A stretch of DNA of 64,000 nt from Flavobacterium johnsoniae. Its GTDB lineage: Bacteria > Bacteroidota > Bacteroidia > Flavobacteriales > Flavobacteriaceae. The DNA is taken from positions 4,712,001-4,776,000 of the forward strand of contig NZ_CP103794.1 of NCBI RefSeq assembly GCF_030388325.1, written 5' to 3'. Below the pieces are notes generated by a model. The model made no database searches and had not been told where the DNA came from. It was given only the letters and a program-made list of their open reading frames with translations. This document shows positions 51,408 to 60,595 of the stretch, piece by piece; position 1 is the first letter of the stretch, and each line of letters starts with the position of its first letter. Made by a program: the position numbers and the translations under genes.

Positions 51408-51428
51408 ATGACCAATTCAATTCGTCAT
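51408..51428. promoter_or_regulatory. 21-base near-perfect palindrome in the divergent control region
   Basis: ATGACCAATT, a centre C, then AATTCGTCAT. Nine of ten base pairs are complementary. It lies about 50-70 bases upstream of the TAnnTTTG element of the efflux operon and 60 bases upstream of the sensor kinase gene. Confidence 0.5.
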
Positions 51429-51478
51429 TTACTAGTGCAGTACATCACTAAACATGACTTTTATCAAGGTAAGAGAAA

Positions 51479-51486
51479 TAAATTTG
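51479..51486 (+). promoter_or_regulatory. Candidate -7 element of the efflux operon
   Basis: TAAATTTG (TAnnTTTG) 34 bases before the ATG at 51521. Confidence 0.5.
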
Positions 51487-51520
51487 TTTCATCAAAAACA
51501 TTATTTCACACCTTGAGTTT

Positions 51521-52906
51521 ATGTATTTCAAAAAAATTACCATTTTATTTTTATTGATTTTTGCCTCAATCGGTTACGCTCAAACCCTGTCTTTAAAAGA
51601 AGCCATAAAAACAGGTCTTGAAAACTACGGTTCTATCCGAGCAAAAAACAATTACACCAATGCATCAAAAGAGACGCTGAAACAATCTCGTCGTGATTAT
51701 CTGCCAAACCTGAATTTATCGGCACAGCAGGATTACGGAACGGTAAACGGGCAAAACGGACCTCTTTACGGTTTTGGAGGTTTAGGAGTTGCTTCATCAG
51801 GTTTACCTCTTCCTGAACAAAACTGGAATTCGGCGTTTGGTGCGCTTTATCTAGTCAACATGAACTGGGATTTTTTCACCTTCGGAAAAACACAGGAAAA
51901 AATCAATTTATCTAAAATTGATGTTCAGGCTAAAGAAAAAGATTTACAGCAGGAAAAATTTCAACAGGAAATTAAAATTTCTGCTGCATACTTAAATCTT
52001 TTAGCGAGCCAGAGATTATTGATTTCTCAGCAAAAAAACTTAAACCGCGCAGAAGTTTTTAAGAAAACTGCCGCTGCGAGAGTCAAAAACGGATTATTAG
52101 CCGGAGTCGATTCTACATTGGCGACAGCTGAAGTTTCGAAAGCTAAAATTGCTTTAAACTTAGCAAGGAATTTCGTTAAAGAACAAAACAACAAATTAGT
52201 AGATTTAATGGGTGTTGCGCCACAAGATTTTGTTGCCGATACGCTTTTTGTAACTCAGATTCCGAAAGAGTTAATTCAAGGAAATGCTGCAAACGACAGC
52301 CTTCATCCGTTATTGCAACTTTATAAAACGAAAATCGATTATAGCAATCAGCAGGTTAAATTATACAAACGTTTTTATTACCCAACCATGAGTGCTTTTG
52401 GAGTTTTACAAACCAGAGCTTCGGGATTTGACAATACTTATGCGTCAGATCAAACCGCTTTTAGCAGAAATTATTGGGATGGCGTAAATCCAGATCGCAC
52501 CAATTATTTAATTGGAGTTGGAATTACGTGGAATTTAACCACGCCTTTTAGATCAAGCAAACAAGTCAGCGCTCAGAAATTTGTTTCTCAAGCTTTGCAA
52601 GAAGAATACAATCAGGCGGATAGAGAATTGAAATCACAGTTGAATTTTGCAGAAGATAAAATCAAAATCACGCTCGAAAATTATGCTGAAGCACCAATTC
52701 AGGTTGACGCGGCAAAAAGAGCTTACATTCAGAAATCGACTTTATACAAAAACGGTTTAACCGATTTGACCGATTTGACACAAACGATGTATGTTTTAAA
52801 TCGCGCTGAAATCGATCGAGATATTGTCAATAATAATGTGTGGCAATCGTACTTATTGAAAGTCGCTGCAACAGGAAATTTTGACTTATTTATAAATGAA
52901 TTTTAA
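51521..52906 (+). CDS. TolC-family outer-membrane efflux protein
   Basis: 461 residues. A signal peptide ends near GYAQ. It is followed by the long paired helices of the outer-membrane efflux family: SLKEAIKTGLENYGSIRAKN, DVQAKEKDLQQEKFQQEIK and RVKNGLLAGVDSTLATAEVS, then the second half repeat ending NGLTDLTDLTQTMYVLN. It forms the outer-membrane duct of a tripartite pump. It is 12 bases upstream of the RND gene. The order outer-membrane factor, RND, fusion protein is unlike the common MFP-RND-OMF order. Confidence 0.9.
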   Translation: MYFKKITILFLLIFASIGYAQTLSLKEAIKTGLENYGSIRAKNNYTNASKETLKQSRRDYLPNLNLSAQQDYGTVNGQNGPLYGFGGLGVASSGLPLPEQNWNSAFGALYLVNMNWDFFTFGKTQEKINLSKIDVQAKEKDLQQEKFQQEIKISAAYLNLLASQRLLISQQKNLNRAEVFKKTAAARVKNGLLAGVDSTLATAEVSKAKIALNLARNFVKEQNNKLVDLMGVAPQDFVADTLFVTQIPKELIQGNAANDSLHPLLQLYKTKIDYSNQQVKLYKRFYYPTMSAFGVLQTRASGFDNTYASDQTAFSRNYWDGVNPDRTNYLIGVGITWNLTTPFRSSKQVSAQKFVSQALQEEYNQADRELKSQLNFAEDKIKITLENYAEAPIQVDAAKRAYIQKSTLYKNGLTDLTDLTQTMYVLNRAEIDRDIVNNNVWQSYLLKVAATGNFDLFINEF

Positions 52907-52918
52907 TTATAAATCCTA

Positions 52919-55900
52919 ATGAATTTAATACGTTTTGCACTCCGCAAACCCATTTCCATTTTAGTATTGGTTGCGGGTCTATTTTTCTTCGGAATAGGTG
53001 CCATCAAAGACATTAAGGTAGACATTCTACCAAAAATGAATTTGCCGGTTATCTATATTGCGCACCCGTTTGGAGGTTATACGCCAGACCAAATGGAGGC
53101 TTATTTTGCCAAAAACTACGTAAACGTTTTACCTTTTTCGAACGGTATCAAATCGGTAGAAACCAAAAATATTCAAGGGTTAATGATTATGAAATTAACC
53201 TATTATGAAGGAACGAACATGGCTCAGGCGGCTGCCGAGTTAAGTGCGCTTTCCAACAGAATTCAGGCGGCTTTTCCTCCGGGAACACAGCCTCCGTTCA
53301 TCATTCGTTTTGATGCTTCTTCACTTCCAATTGGGCAATTGGTTTTAAGCAGTAAAATTAGATCAAATAACGAATTACAGGATTTAGCCAATGTTTACGT
53401 TCGTGCTTCGTTTACTGCAATTCCAGGTTTATTATCTCCAGCTCCTTTCGGCGGAAGCCCAAGAACTATTGAGGTAAATGTTGATCCAGATTTATTGCGT
53501 TCTCATAATATGACGCCAGACCAAATCGTAGATGCGATTCGTTTGAACAACCAAACGGCTCCGTCTGGAAACGTGCGTATGGGCGACAAAAACTACATTA
53601 CACCAACCAATAATACGATTAAAGAAGTTAAAGATTTTGAACAGATTCCGTTATTCAAAGGCGGCGTTCAGAACTTGAAATTAGGCGATGTTGCTTCTGT
53701 AAAAGACGGTGCCGATATTACGGCAGGTTATGCTTTGGTAAACGGAAAACGTTCGGTTTACATTAGTATTGCAAAAGCGGGAGACGCTTCAACTTGGGAT
53801 GTGGTTCAGAAATTGAAAAAAGAACTTCCTAAAATTCAAAGTACGCTTCCTGAAGATGTAAACATTACGTACGAATTTGACCAGTCGGTTTATGTAATCA
53901 ACTCGGTTAAAAGTTTGATTACGGAAGGAATTATTGGTGCGGTTCTAACGGGATTAATGGTTTTATTATTCTTGGGCGACCGTCGTGCGGCTTTAATCGT
54001 AATTATGACAATTCCGATTTCGATTATTTCTGGGGTTTTATTCCTGAAATTATTCGGACAGACAATCAACTTAATGTCCTTATCAGGATTGGCTTTGGCA
54101 ATTGGTATTTTGGTGGATGAAAGTACCGTAACCATCGAAAATATTCACCAGCATCTCGACATGGGAAAACCAAAAGCGCTCGCCATTTGGGATGCGTGTC
54201 AGGAAATTGCTTTGCCAAAATTATTGATCTTACTTTGTATTCTGGCCGTATTTGCACCAGCATTTACCATGGTCGGAATTCCGGGAGCGTTGTTCTTGCC
54301 TTTGGCTTTAGCGATTGGATTCTCGATGGTAATTTCATTTTTGCTTTCGCAGACTTTTGTTCCTGTAATGGCCAACTGGATGATGAAAGCTCACGCGAAA
54401 CACGAACACGAACCGAATATTACAGATGATGAAGCTGAATTTAATGATAGCGGTATCACTCCAGAATCGGAACAAAATCTGATTACTCAGAAAAAAGGTT
54501 ATGTAGAAAAAGACGATACCAACAACAACGGAAAAATTAGTGGATTCGAACGTTTCAAAATTCGTTTCATGCGAACTTTAGATCGTTTGTTTGTCCATAA
54601 AAAAGCGACGACTATTATTTATTTAAGTGGTTCGATTCTTCTGGCTGTTCTGTTTATTGGTTTTATCGGAAAAGATGTTTTCCCAAGAACAAATTCAAGT
54701 CAGTTTCAATTAAGAATGCGCGCTGTTGACGGAACGCGTTTGGAAAGAACAGAAGAACAAGCTCGAGTTGTTTTAAAAGAACTGGAAAAAATGGTGGGTA
54801 AAGATCATATCGGAATCACATCTGTATATGTGGGTCAGCACCCTTCTCTATTCTCGATCAACCCAATTTATCTTTTTATGGCAGGTTCTCACGAAGCGGT
54901 TTTCCAAGTGAGTTTAAAAGACTATCATGAAGACATGGACGATTTTAAAGATGAGTTTAGAGCGAGACTTAAAAAAGTATTGCCAGATACGAAACTTTCT
55001 TTTGAACCAATCGAATTGACAGACAAAGTTTTAAGCCAAGGTTCTCCTACTCCAATTGAGATTCGAGTAGCTGGAAAAGACAAAAAACGAAATGAATTAT
55101 ACGCGACTCAAATTGTAGATAAACTAAAAGCGATTTCGTATTTCAGAGACGTGCAAATCGGACAGCCAATTCATTATCCAGCAATGAATATTGATATTGA
55201 CAGAACCCGCGCAGCCGAATTAGGAGTGGATATGAATGATATTTCACGTTCGCTTGTGGCTTCAACCTCATCTTCTCGTTATACCGAAAAAAACAACTGG
55301 GTCGATGAAAAAGCCGGATTATCGTATTCTGTTCAGGTTCAAGTGCCTTTAAATAAAATGAAAAGTAAAACCGATATTGGAGAAATTCCGGTATTAAAAA
55401 ATTCGCTTCGTCCTGTTTTAAGTGACGTTGCCAAAATTACACCCGGATTTGTAAGCGGTGAAAATGACAATTTAGGAGCCATGCCATACATTACCGTTAC
55501 TGCAAACATCTATCAAACCGATTTAGGTACGGCTACAAAAGATGTGGGCAAAACAATTAGTTCTTTGGGCGAATTACCTCGTGGTTTGTTTATTACGCCA
55601 ATTGGACTAAGTACTGTATTGACCGAAACATTAAGCAGTTTACAAACAGGATTATTGGTTGCCATTTTTGTAATCTTCTTAATGTTGGCTGCTAATTTCC
55701 AATCGTTTAAAGTTTCACTGGTTATTTTAACGACAGTTCCTGCGGTAGTTTTGGGATCTTTATTAATGCTGACAATTACAGGTTCAACGCTGAATTTACA
55801 ATCGTATATGGGAATCATCATGTCGGTTGGAGTTTCGATTGCGAACGCCGTTTTATTGGTTACGAATGCCGAACAGCTTCGAAAAATAAACGGAAATGCC

Positions 55901-56206
55901 TTAGAATCTGCGCGTGAAGCTGCTGCGTTGCGTCTTCGTCCGATTATCATGACTTCGGTTGCGATGATTGCGGGAATGTTACCAATGGCGATTGGACACG
56001 GCGAAGGAGGCGATCAGGTTTCTCCGTTAGGAAGAGCGGTTATAGGCGGATTATTATTTTCTACTTTTGCCGTATTATTAATCCTTCCGCAGATATTTGC
56101 GTGGGCGCAAGAAAAAACATCGACACAATCTGTTTCTTTAGATCCTGAAGACGAAGAAAGTATCCATTATATCTCATCAATAAGTAAGTCGAAAGTTGGA
56201 AAGTAA
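52919..56206 (+). CDS. RND-family efflux transporter permease
   Basis: 1095 residues. It has twelve membrane helices and two large periplasmic loops. FALRKPISILVLVAGLFFFG opens it, and GLALAIGILVDESTVTIENI in helix 4 carries the conserved proton-relay Asp. LMLAANFQSFKVSLVILTTV and a C-terminal PMAIGHGEGG-type loop follow. It exports an unknown substrate by proton antiport. The linker between helices 6 and 7 (about residues 495-555) is long and very acidic, and contains the 12-residue loop DTNNNGKISGFE (533-544), a textbook EF-hand pattern. Confidence 0.93.
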   Translation: MNLIRFALRKPISILVLVAGLFFFGIGAIKDIKVDILPKMNLPVIYIAHPFGGYTPDQMEAYFAKNYVNVLPFSNGIKSVETKNIQGLMIMKLTYYEGTNMAQAAAELSALSNRIQAAFPPGTQPPFIIRFDASSLPIGQLVLSSKIRSNNELQDLANVYVRASFTAIPGLLSPAPFGGSPRTIEVNVDPDLLRSHNMTPDQIVDAIRLNNQTAPSGNVRMGDKNYITPTNNTIKEVKDFEQIPLFKGGVQNLKLGDVASVKDGADITAGYALVNGKRSVYISIAKAGDASTWDVVQKLKKELPKIQSTLPEDVNITYEFDQSVYVINSVKSLITEGIIGAVLTGLMVLLFLGDRRAALIVIMTIPISIISGVLFLKLFGQTINLMSLSGLALAIGILVDESTVTIENIHQHLDMGKPKALAIWDACQEIALPKLLILLCILAVFAPAFTMVGIPGALFLPLALAIGFSMVISFLLSQTFVPVMANWMMKAHAKHEHEPNITDDEAEFNDSGITPESEQNLITQKKGYVEKDDTNNNGKISGFERFKIRFMRTLDRLFVHKKATTIIYLSGSILLAVLFIGFIGKDVFPRTNSSQFQLRMRAVDGTRLERTEEQARVVLKELEKMVGKDHIGITSVYVGQHPSLFSINPIYLFMAGSHEAVFQVSLKDYHEDMDDFKDEFRARLKKVLPDTKLSFEPIELTDKVLSQGSPTPIEIRVAGKDKKRNELYATQIVDKLKAISYFRDVQIGQPIHYPAMNIDIDRTRAAELGVDMNDISRSLVASTSSSRYTEKNNWVDEKAGLSYSVQVQVPLNKMKSKTDIGEIPVLKNSLRPVLSDVAKITPGFVSGENDNLGAMPYITVTANIYQTDLGTATKDVGKTISSLGELPRGLFITPIGLSTVLTETLSSLQTGLLVAIFVIFLMLAANFQSFKVSLVILTTVPAVVLGSLLMLTITGSTLNLQSYMGIIMSVGVSIANAVLLVTNAEQLRKINGNALESAREAAALRLRPIIMTSVAMIAGMLPMAIGHGEGGDQVSPLGRAVIGGLLFSTFAVLLILPQIFAWAQEKTSTQSVSLDPEDEESIHYISSISKSKVGK

Positions 56207-56225
56207 CTTGTTGAGTGTAAATATT

Positions 56226-56363
56226 TTTAACACATAGAAACATAGATTTTAATTTTAAATAAAAAAGGTAAAAGAAAAAACTAGTTTTCACACATAGCTA
56301 TGTGCATTGAAACAAGTGAAACGCCTTTACCCGTAAAGAATAGCTATGATTCTATGTGTTAAA
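56226..56363. repeat. Palindromic element with CACATAGCTATGTG core, between RND and fusion-protein genes
   Basis: The outer arms TTTAACACATAG (56226-56237) and CTATGTGTTAAA (56352-56363) are perfect. The internal CACATAGCTATGTG (56291-56304) is itself a 14-base palindrome. The pump operon is interrupted by it. Confidence 0.75.
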
Positions 56364-56423
56364 TTAAATTTTAAACACTTTCACCCAAAAGCTTAAAACA
56401 TATTCATTATATAAAACCAAAAA

Positions 56424-57512
56424 ATGAAAAGTAACATTATAAAATCATCTGCATTATTATTTACAGCATTAGTTGTATTAAGCGGTTGCGAAAAGAAAAA
56501 AGAAGAAACTGCGAAAGCGGAAATCGAACCTAAAGTAGAAACTTTCGCTTTAGCGAAAGAAAAACTAACAACAGAATTGCGTTTACCAGCCGAATTAACC
56601 GGTTTCCAACAAGTTGATTTGTATGCAAAAGTGAGCAGTTTCGTAAAATTATTGAAAGTTGATATTGGTACGAAAGTAAAAAAAGGACAGCTTTTGATTG
56701 TTTTAGAAGCACCAGAAATCAGTTCGCAATTGGCTGCAGCCGAATCAAGATTGAAATCGATGGAAGCGATTTACGCAACCAGCAAAAGCACTTACAACCG
56801 TTTGTATGAAACTAGCAAAGTCGAAGGAACAATTTCTAAAAACGATTTAGAAATGGCAAGCGGAAAAAAGAACTCTGATTATGCTCAGCTTCAAGCGGCA
56901 ATTGCGGCTCATAAAGAAATTGCGATTATGAGAGGCTACTTAGAAATTCGTGCTCCTTTTGATGGCGTTGTAGCGGCTAGAAATGTCAATTTAGGAACAT
57001 TTGTTGGTCCAGCAGGAAAAGGTTCAGATTTGCCTTTATTGACGATTCAAGAACAAAGTAAATTACGTTTGGCGGTTTCTGTACCAGAATTGTACACAGG
57101 ATATTTACACCCAGGCGACGAAATGAGTTTTAATGTAAAATCGTTGCCTGATACTTTTACAGCAAAAATTACCAGAATGTCTGGCGCTTTAGATTTAAAA
57201 TTACGTTCTGAACGTGTAGAAATGGACGTTCACAACACCAAAGGAAATTTATTACCTGGAATGGTTGCCGAAGTTTTGTTACCACTTAACGCGAAAGACA
57301 GCACATTTGTAGTACCAAAATCAGCAGTAGTAAGTTCTGCAGAAGGAATTTATGTGGTGAAAGTTGTAAACCACAAAGCCACAAGAGTTGACATCAAAAA
57401 AGGAAGAGAAATCGAAGATAAAATCGAAATTTTCGGCGATTTGACTCCAAACGATAAACTGGTAAAAATTGCCAGCGAAGAAACTAAGGAAGGCGATGTC
57501 ATAAACGAATAA
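56424..57512 (+). CDS. Membrane-fusion (periplasmic adaptor) protein of the RND pump
   Basis: 362 residues. The lipoprotein signal ends VLSGC with Cys22. It is an HlyD/AcrA-like adaptor: barrel-sandwich part VDLYAKVSSFVKLLKVDIGT plus KVKKGQLLIVLEAPEI, a helical hairpin (AAESRLKSMEAIYATSKSTY), the second sandwich half IRAPFDGVVAARNVNLGTFV and a beta-barrel ending with IKKGREIEDKIEIFG. It links the RND pump to the outer-membrane factor. It is separated from the RND gene by 217 bases holding a palindromic repeat. Confidence 0.9.
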   Translation: MKSNIIKSSALLFTALVVLSGCEKKKEETAKAEIEPKVETFALAKEKLTTELRLPAELTGFQQVDLYAKVSSFVKLLKVDIGTKVKKGQLLIVLEAPEISSQLAAAESRLKSMEAIYATSKSTYNRLYETSKVEGTISKNDLEMASGKKNSDYAQLQAAIAAHKEIAIMRGYLEIRAPFDGVVAARNVNLGTFVGPAGKGSDLPLLTIQEQSKLRLAVSVPELYTGYLHPGDEMSFNVKSLPDTFTAKITRMSGALDLKLRSERVEMDVHNTKGNLLPGMVAEVLLPLNAKDSTFVVPKSAVVSSAEGIYVVKVVNHKATRVDIKKGREIEDKIEIFGDLTPNDKLVKIASEETKEGDVINE

Positions 57513-57587
57513 CCTGCGTTTAGTCTTCAATTTAGTGATTACCAAAAACTGTACGCATTCTTAGGAATGCAAATCTAAAAATTTGCC

Positions 57588-57632
57588 TAAAAGGGCGGTT
57601 CTTCTTTAATTGGAGGGACTGTCCTTTTTTAT
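57588..57632 (+). terminator. Terminator of the efflux operon
   Basis: AAAAGGGCGGTTC and GGACTGTCCTTTT pair imperfectly, then a T run. Confidence 0.55.
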
Positions 57633-57770
57633 TTATTATTAAATATTACTCAATAACTCCTAGCACAAAAGTCTAACTCTTAAACACAAATAGCTATATA
57701 AAAAATAACGCCTATTTTGGAAAGTACTTTTTTTAAATATACAATAAAACCTAGATAGATATCATAAATT

Positions 57771-58919
57771 TTATTTGAATGTTAATTTTGAATTAAAAAG
57801 TTCTATTTCAGTATATTCATTATCCATTAAAAGGCCTTTTATTTTATCTGGATAAACAAAAATTTTAATTTTATCAGGTTTTATGGCTATTGGATTTTCT
57901 AAAGTTGCTTTAGTCCTAATTTTTTTTCCTTTTGCAGCATTATAATGTTCTTCTATGCCAAAACATAAATCTATTTGTTTAGCATTGGTTATTTCAAAAG
58001 TTATTTCGAAAAAATGTTCATATTGGTTTTTAAGAAAAATAACTCTATCAAAATATAACGCACTACTTAAACTATTTTTAATTTTATCATTAATGTTAGA
58101 TTTAATCCAATTTTCAGGAAACACAATTAGTTCAGGCTTTTCTAATTTGATAATCAAAAAATCATTAATGTAATCATCTAAATATTTCTTAATATTATCT
58201 GTGTTCAAATTGTAAAACTCTTGAACATTCTGCCATGTCTTTTCTTCTCCTTTTTTATCATAAATATAGACCTCATAAAGAAGTTTTGGAATGTCTTGTG
58301 TAAAATCACTTAACTTACTTCGAGCACCTTCAATATTTTGAAATTTTTCTTTTAGCAAGGGAATTTTTAAATTTTTCTTTTTGTTGATATCATTTATGAG
58401 CATATCAAACTTTGACACCTTACTTTTGTAATCACGATCAATAAATCTATTCAGTATATTGGCTATAAGTTCTTGATTATTAATTTTAAATATTTTTAAT
58501 CCCAAGATAAAATAATCGTAGGCTTTATACTGAAATGTTGTCGCTTCAAATGCACTCCAAGACTTAGAATAAAAAGGAATATTATATTCCGTTATAATAG
58601 TTTGGGAAAATTTTCCACGATAATTCTGTTTTTCGGTTTTAAACGAAAGTTTTAAAGGTGTTTTAGGTATTCTAAATAATAAAGTGTCTTTTGCTAATAG
58701 ATTGAATGAATTGAAGGATGATTCCTGATGATAACTTGTTGAGAAATTATGTCCACTATATCTCATCTTGGATGTTAAACTATCTAACCAAATCATTAAA
58801 TTTTCATCATTTTTAATTAAATGAGTATTTACTTCATATTTATATAACTCAGCTATTTTTGATTGAGAATAACTAGTTAAACAGATTAGAAAAAAGAGAA
58901 ATAATAATTTTACTTTCAT
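57771..58919 (-). CDS. Secreted hypothetical protein
   Basis: 382 residues. A signal peptide is clear (MKVKLLFLFFLICLTSYSQ). The mature part is rich in Lys, Asn, Ile and Phe, with alternating predicted helix and strand (SFKTEKQNYRGKFSQTIITE, LIVFPENWIKSNINDKIK). I recognise no domain. It has no operon partners: the pump operon is convergent and the next gene is divergent 235 bases away. It may be a recent lineage-specific gene. Confidence 0.6.
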   Translation of the reverse strand: MKVKLLFLFFLICLTSYSQSKIAELYKYEVNTHLIKNDENLMIWLDSLTSKMRYSGHNFSTSYHQESSFNSFNLLAKDTLLFRIPKTPLKLSFKTEKQNYRGKFSQTIITEYNIPFYSKSWSAFEATTFQYKAYDYFILGLKIFKINNQELIANILNRFIDRDYKSKVSKFDMLINDINKKKNLKIPLLKEKFQNIEGARSKLSDFTQDIPKLLYEVYIYDKKGEEKTWQNVQEFYNLNTDNIKKYLDDYINDFLIIKLEKPELIVFPENWIKSNINDKIKNSLSSALYFDRVIFLKNQYEHFFEITFEITNAKQIDLCFGIEEHYNAAKGKKIRTKATLENPIAIKPDKIKIFVYPDKIKGLLMDNEYTEIELFNSKLTFK

Positions 58920-59153
58920 TACTTATTTTATAAGATTTTTTTGATTCAAATATAAAAACATATTTTATAAATAAACACGTTTTATCTTATTAAACAAATA
59001 AAAAACAAAAAAAACAGATTCCTGCTAGCACGAGCATCTTACTCGTTAATACTTAGAATTTCTAAACTTAAAAATAATTATAAGAGGACTAAACTTTTTA
59101 CTTTAAATTTGACTTTGAATAAAAAATTATTTCAATAAAAAATTAGATATAAA
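58920..59153. other. AT-rich divergent intergenic region
   Basis: Contains a degenerate single arm (59024-59046, GCTAGCACGAGCATCTTACT then CGT) similar to the GCTGGCGCGAGCGTCC palindrome at 60325-60405. Nothing else is recognised. Confidence 0.4.
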
Positions 59154-59621
59154 ATGCCTTCTGAAAGTAAATTAGAATACAAATATGGAACGCTTTGGGT
59201 CAGTGATGGCTTTTTGTTGATATTTTATATTTTCCTCTTTGACGAACTTAAAAATGATAATAAAGATTTTATTGAATTTAAAATAGAACTCGTTCAAAAT
59301 ATCGATAATATATTAGTAGGTATATTTGGCTTTCTTAATTTTAATGAGTTTATAATTTCAGATGAAATAAAAAATATTTTAATAAATCATATCGAAAACA
59401 TAATTTTAAAAATGAACGAAGAGAGTGAATATTTTTCACTACAAAATTTTGACAAAATATTATCTCACATTAAAATTTTTCATTTAGAAAATTTGGATTA
59501 TGAGCCTTCGAAGGAAACGATAAGAGGTCATTATACAAAGGATATTAAAGAAGTAAAGAATAATTACATAAGAGAATTTACTGACATAAAATCATTACTT
59601 GAAAAAGACTATCGTGTTTAA
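59154..59621 (+). CDS. Hypothetical protein, no recognised domain
   Basis: 155 residues, acidic and helical (NILVGIFGFLNFNEFIISDE, IKNILINHIENIILKMNEES). There is no signal peptide; one hydrophobic patch near residues 18-30 (DGFLLIFYIFLF) may be a buried helix. It ends at a strong terminator. It is AT-rich like its neighbour and may be accessory. The frame is long and free of competing frames, but I cannot assign a family. Confidence 0.55.
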   Translation: MPSESKLEYKYGTLWVSDGFLLIFYIFLFDELKNDNKDFIEFKIELVQNIDNILVGIFGFLNFNEFIISDEIKNILINHIENIILKMNEESEYFSLQNFDKILSHIKIFHLENLDYEPSKETIRGHYTKDIKEVKNNYIREFTDIKSLLEKDYRV

Positions 59622-59624
59622 ATA

Positions 59625-59654
59625 AAAACCTCGACCTTAAAAAATCGAGGTTTT
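59625..59654. terminator. Bidirectional terminator
   Basis: AAAACCTCGA pairs with TCGAGGTTTT. It lies between convergent genes at 59621 and 59670. Confidence 0.8.
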
Positions 59655-59669
59655 TATTTTTCTAAACTT

Positions 59670-59906
59670 TTACTCCTCACTCAAATAAGGATTCAAAATC
59701 TCCGCCAATTCATTGAGCCAATAATAATTGTCTTCAAAATTGGTTAGTCCAATTTGGAGGGTTTCGTGTTGTCGCATTACGCCGAGAGCTAAAATGCAAT
59801 TTACTTGTCTTAAGATTTTAGCCATATCTTCAGGATCTATAATATGATTAAAAAAATCAATCAGCCTTGTTTCGGCTTCTTTAGAAAGGGTGTTTTTTGT
59901 ACTCAT
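59670..59906 (-). CDS. Small hypothetical protein (78 aa)
   Basis: All-helical (EAETRLIDFFNHIIDPEDMA, KILRQVNCILALGVMRQHE, NYYWLNELAEILNPYL). No signal or membrane segment. It resembles small conserved flavobacterial proteins of unknown role. It is flanked by a terminator on one side and the repeat block on the other. Confidence 0.55.
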   Translation of the reverse strand: MSTKNTLSKEAETRLIDFFNHIIDPEDMAKILRQVNCILALGVMRQHETLQIGLTNFEDNYYWLNELAEILNPYLSEE

Positions 59907-59936
59907 AATGTCGTAATATTAGGAATATAAAAACCT

Positions 59937-60069
59937 GATCGCGCAGATATTTCCTCGCAACGATAGCGCGGATTTGTAATCCGTGCCCGCAAAGATTGGC
60001 TTGTTTTATGTTTTTATGACCTACATTGTGTCAAACTGTTGCGGGCACAGATTACAAATCTGCGCTAAC
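59937..60069. repeat. Large palindromic element, duplicate copy A
   Basis: The 28-base arms at 59965-59992 and 60039-60066 pair with two mismatches. The preceding GATCGCGCAGATATTTCC and the loop GATTGGCTTGTTTTATG match copy B exactly. Confidence 0.85.
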
Positions 60070-60134
60070 AATCGTATAGATAAATATGCTACATTCAATA
60101 AACTAAAAATTATATATTTAAAAAAAAAAAAACC

Positions 60135-60267
60135 GATCGCGCAGATATTTCCTCGCAACGATAGCGCGGATTTGTAATCCGTGCCCGCAAAGATTGGCTT
60201 GTTTTATGTTTTTATGACCTACATTGTGTCAAACTGTTGCGGGCACGGATTACAAATCCGCGCTAAC
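60135..60267. repeat. Large palindromic element, duplicate copy B (perfect arms)
   Basis: The arms at 60163-60190 and 60237-60264 are perfect 28-base inverted repeats (core GCGCGGATTTGTAATCC). It is a direct copy of 59937-60069, offset by 198 bases and differing at two arm positions. Confidence 0.9.
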
Positions 60268-60324
60268 GATCATGTAAATATATTCTTTCCATCTTTTTTT
60301 TCATTTTATAAACCCTCCCCCCCA

Positions 60325-60405
60325 GCTGGCGCGAGCGTCCCGCTCGTGCAAATATTCCTTGAATTAAAATGGTAATACGTTCACGAGCGGGACGCTCGCG
60401 CCAGC
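60325..60405. repeat. GC-rich palindrome with 24-base arms
   Basis: The arms at 60325-60348 and 60382-60405 (GCTGGCGCGAGCGTCCCG then CTCGTG) are perfect inverted repeats around a 33-base AT-rich loop. This is strikingly GC-rich for the surroundings. Confidence 0.85.
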
Positions 60406-60407
60406 AT

Positions 60408-60560
60408 GAGGGGACGAAATATTTATAAAAATAATTTTTCTCATTACAAAAGAGCCCCAGCGGGCTGAAATCATTTTTACGATATGCCGCTCCGCCGGAG
60501 CTTTTGGTACGACGCGTTTTATGAATCTATAAATATTTCATTCCTCCGGAATTTTCTTTT
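60408..60560. repeat. GCTCC/GGAGC family element (copy 2)
   Basis: GGGACGAAATATTTATAA, GAGCCCCAGCGGGCTGAAA, CCGCTCCGCCGGAGCTTTT and CATTCCTCCGGAATTTTC follow the same order as the blocks at 886-1066. Confidence 0.75.
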
Positions 60561-60595
60561 ACAGATTTAAAAACTACATTATAAATTAAAAATCA

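Noticed and set aside
59983..60375. Two near-identical short frames beginning MPAKIGLFYVFMTYIV
   Set aside because: They are translations of the duplicated palindromic unit, with no independent coding evidence and different tails after the repeat ends.
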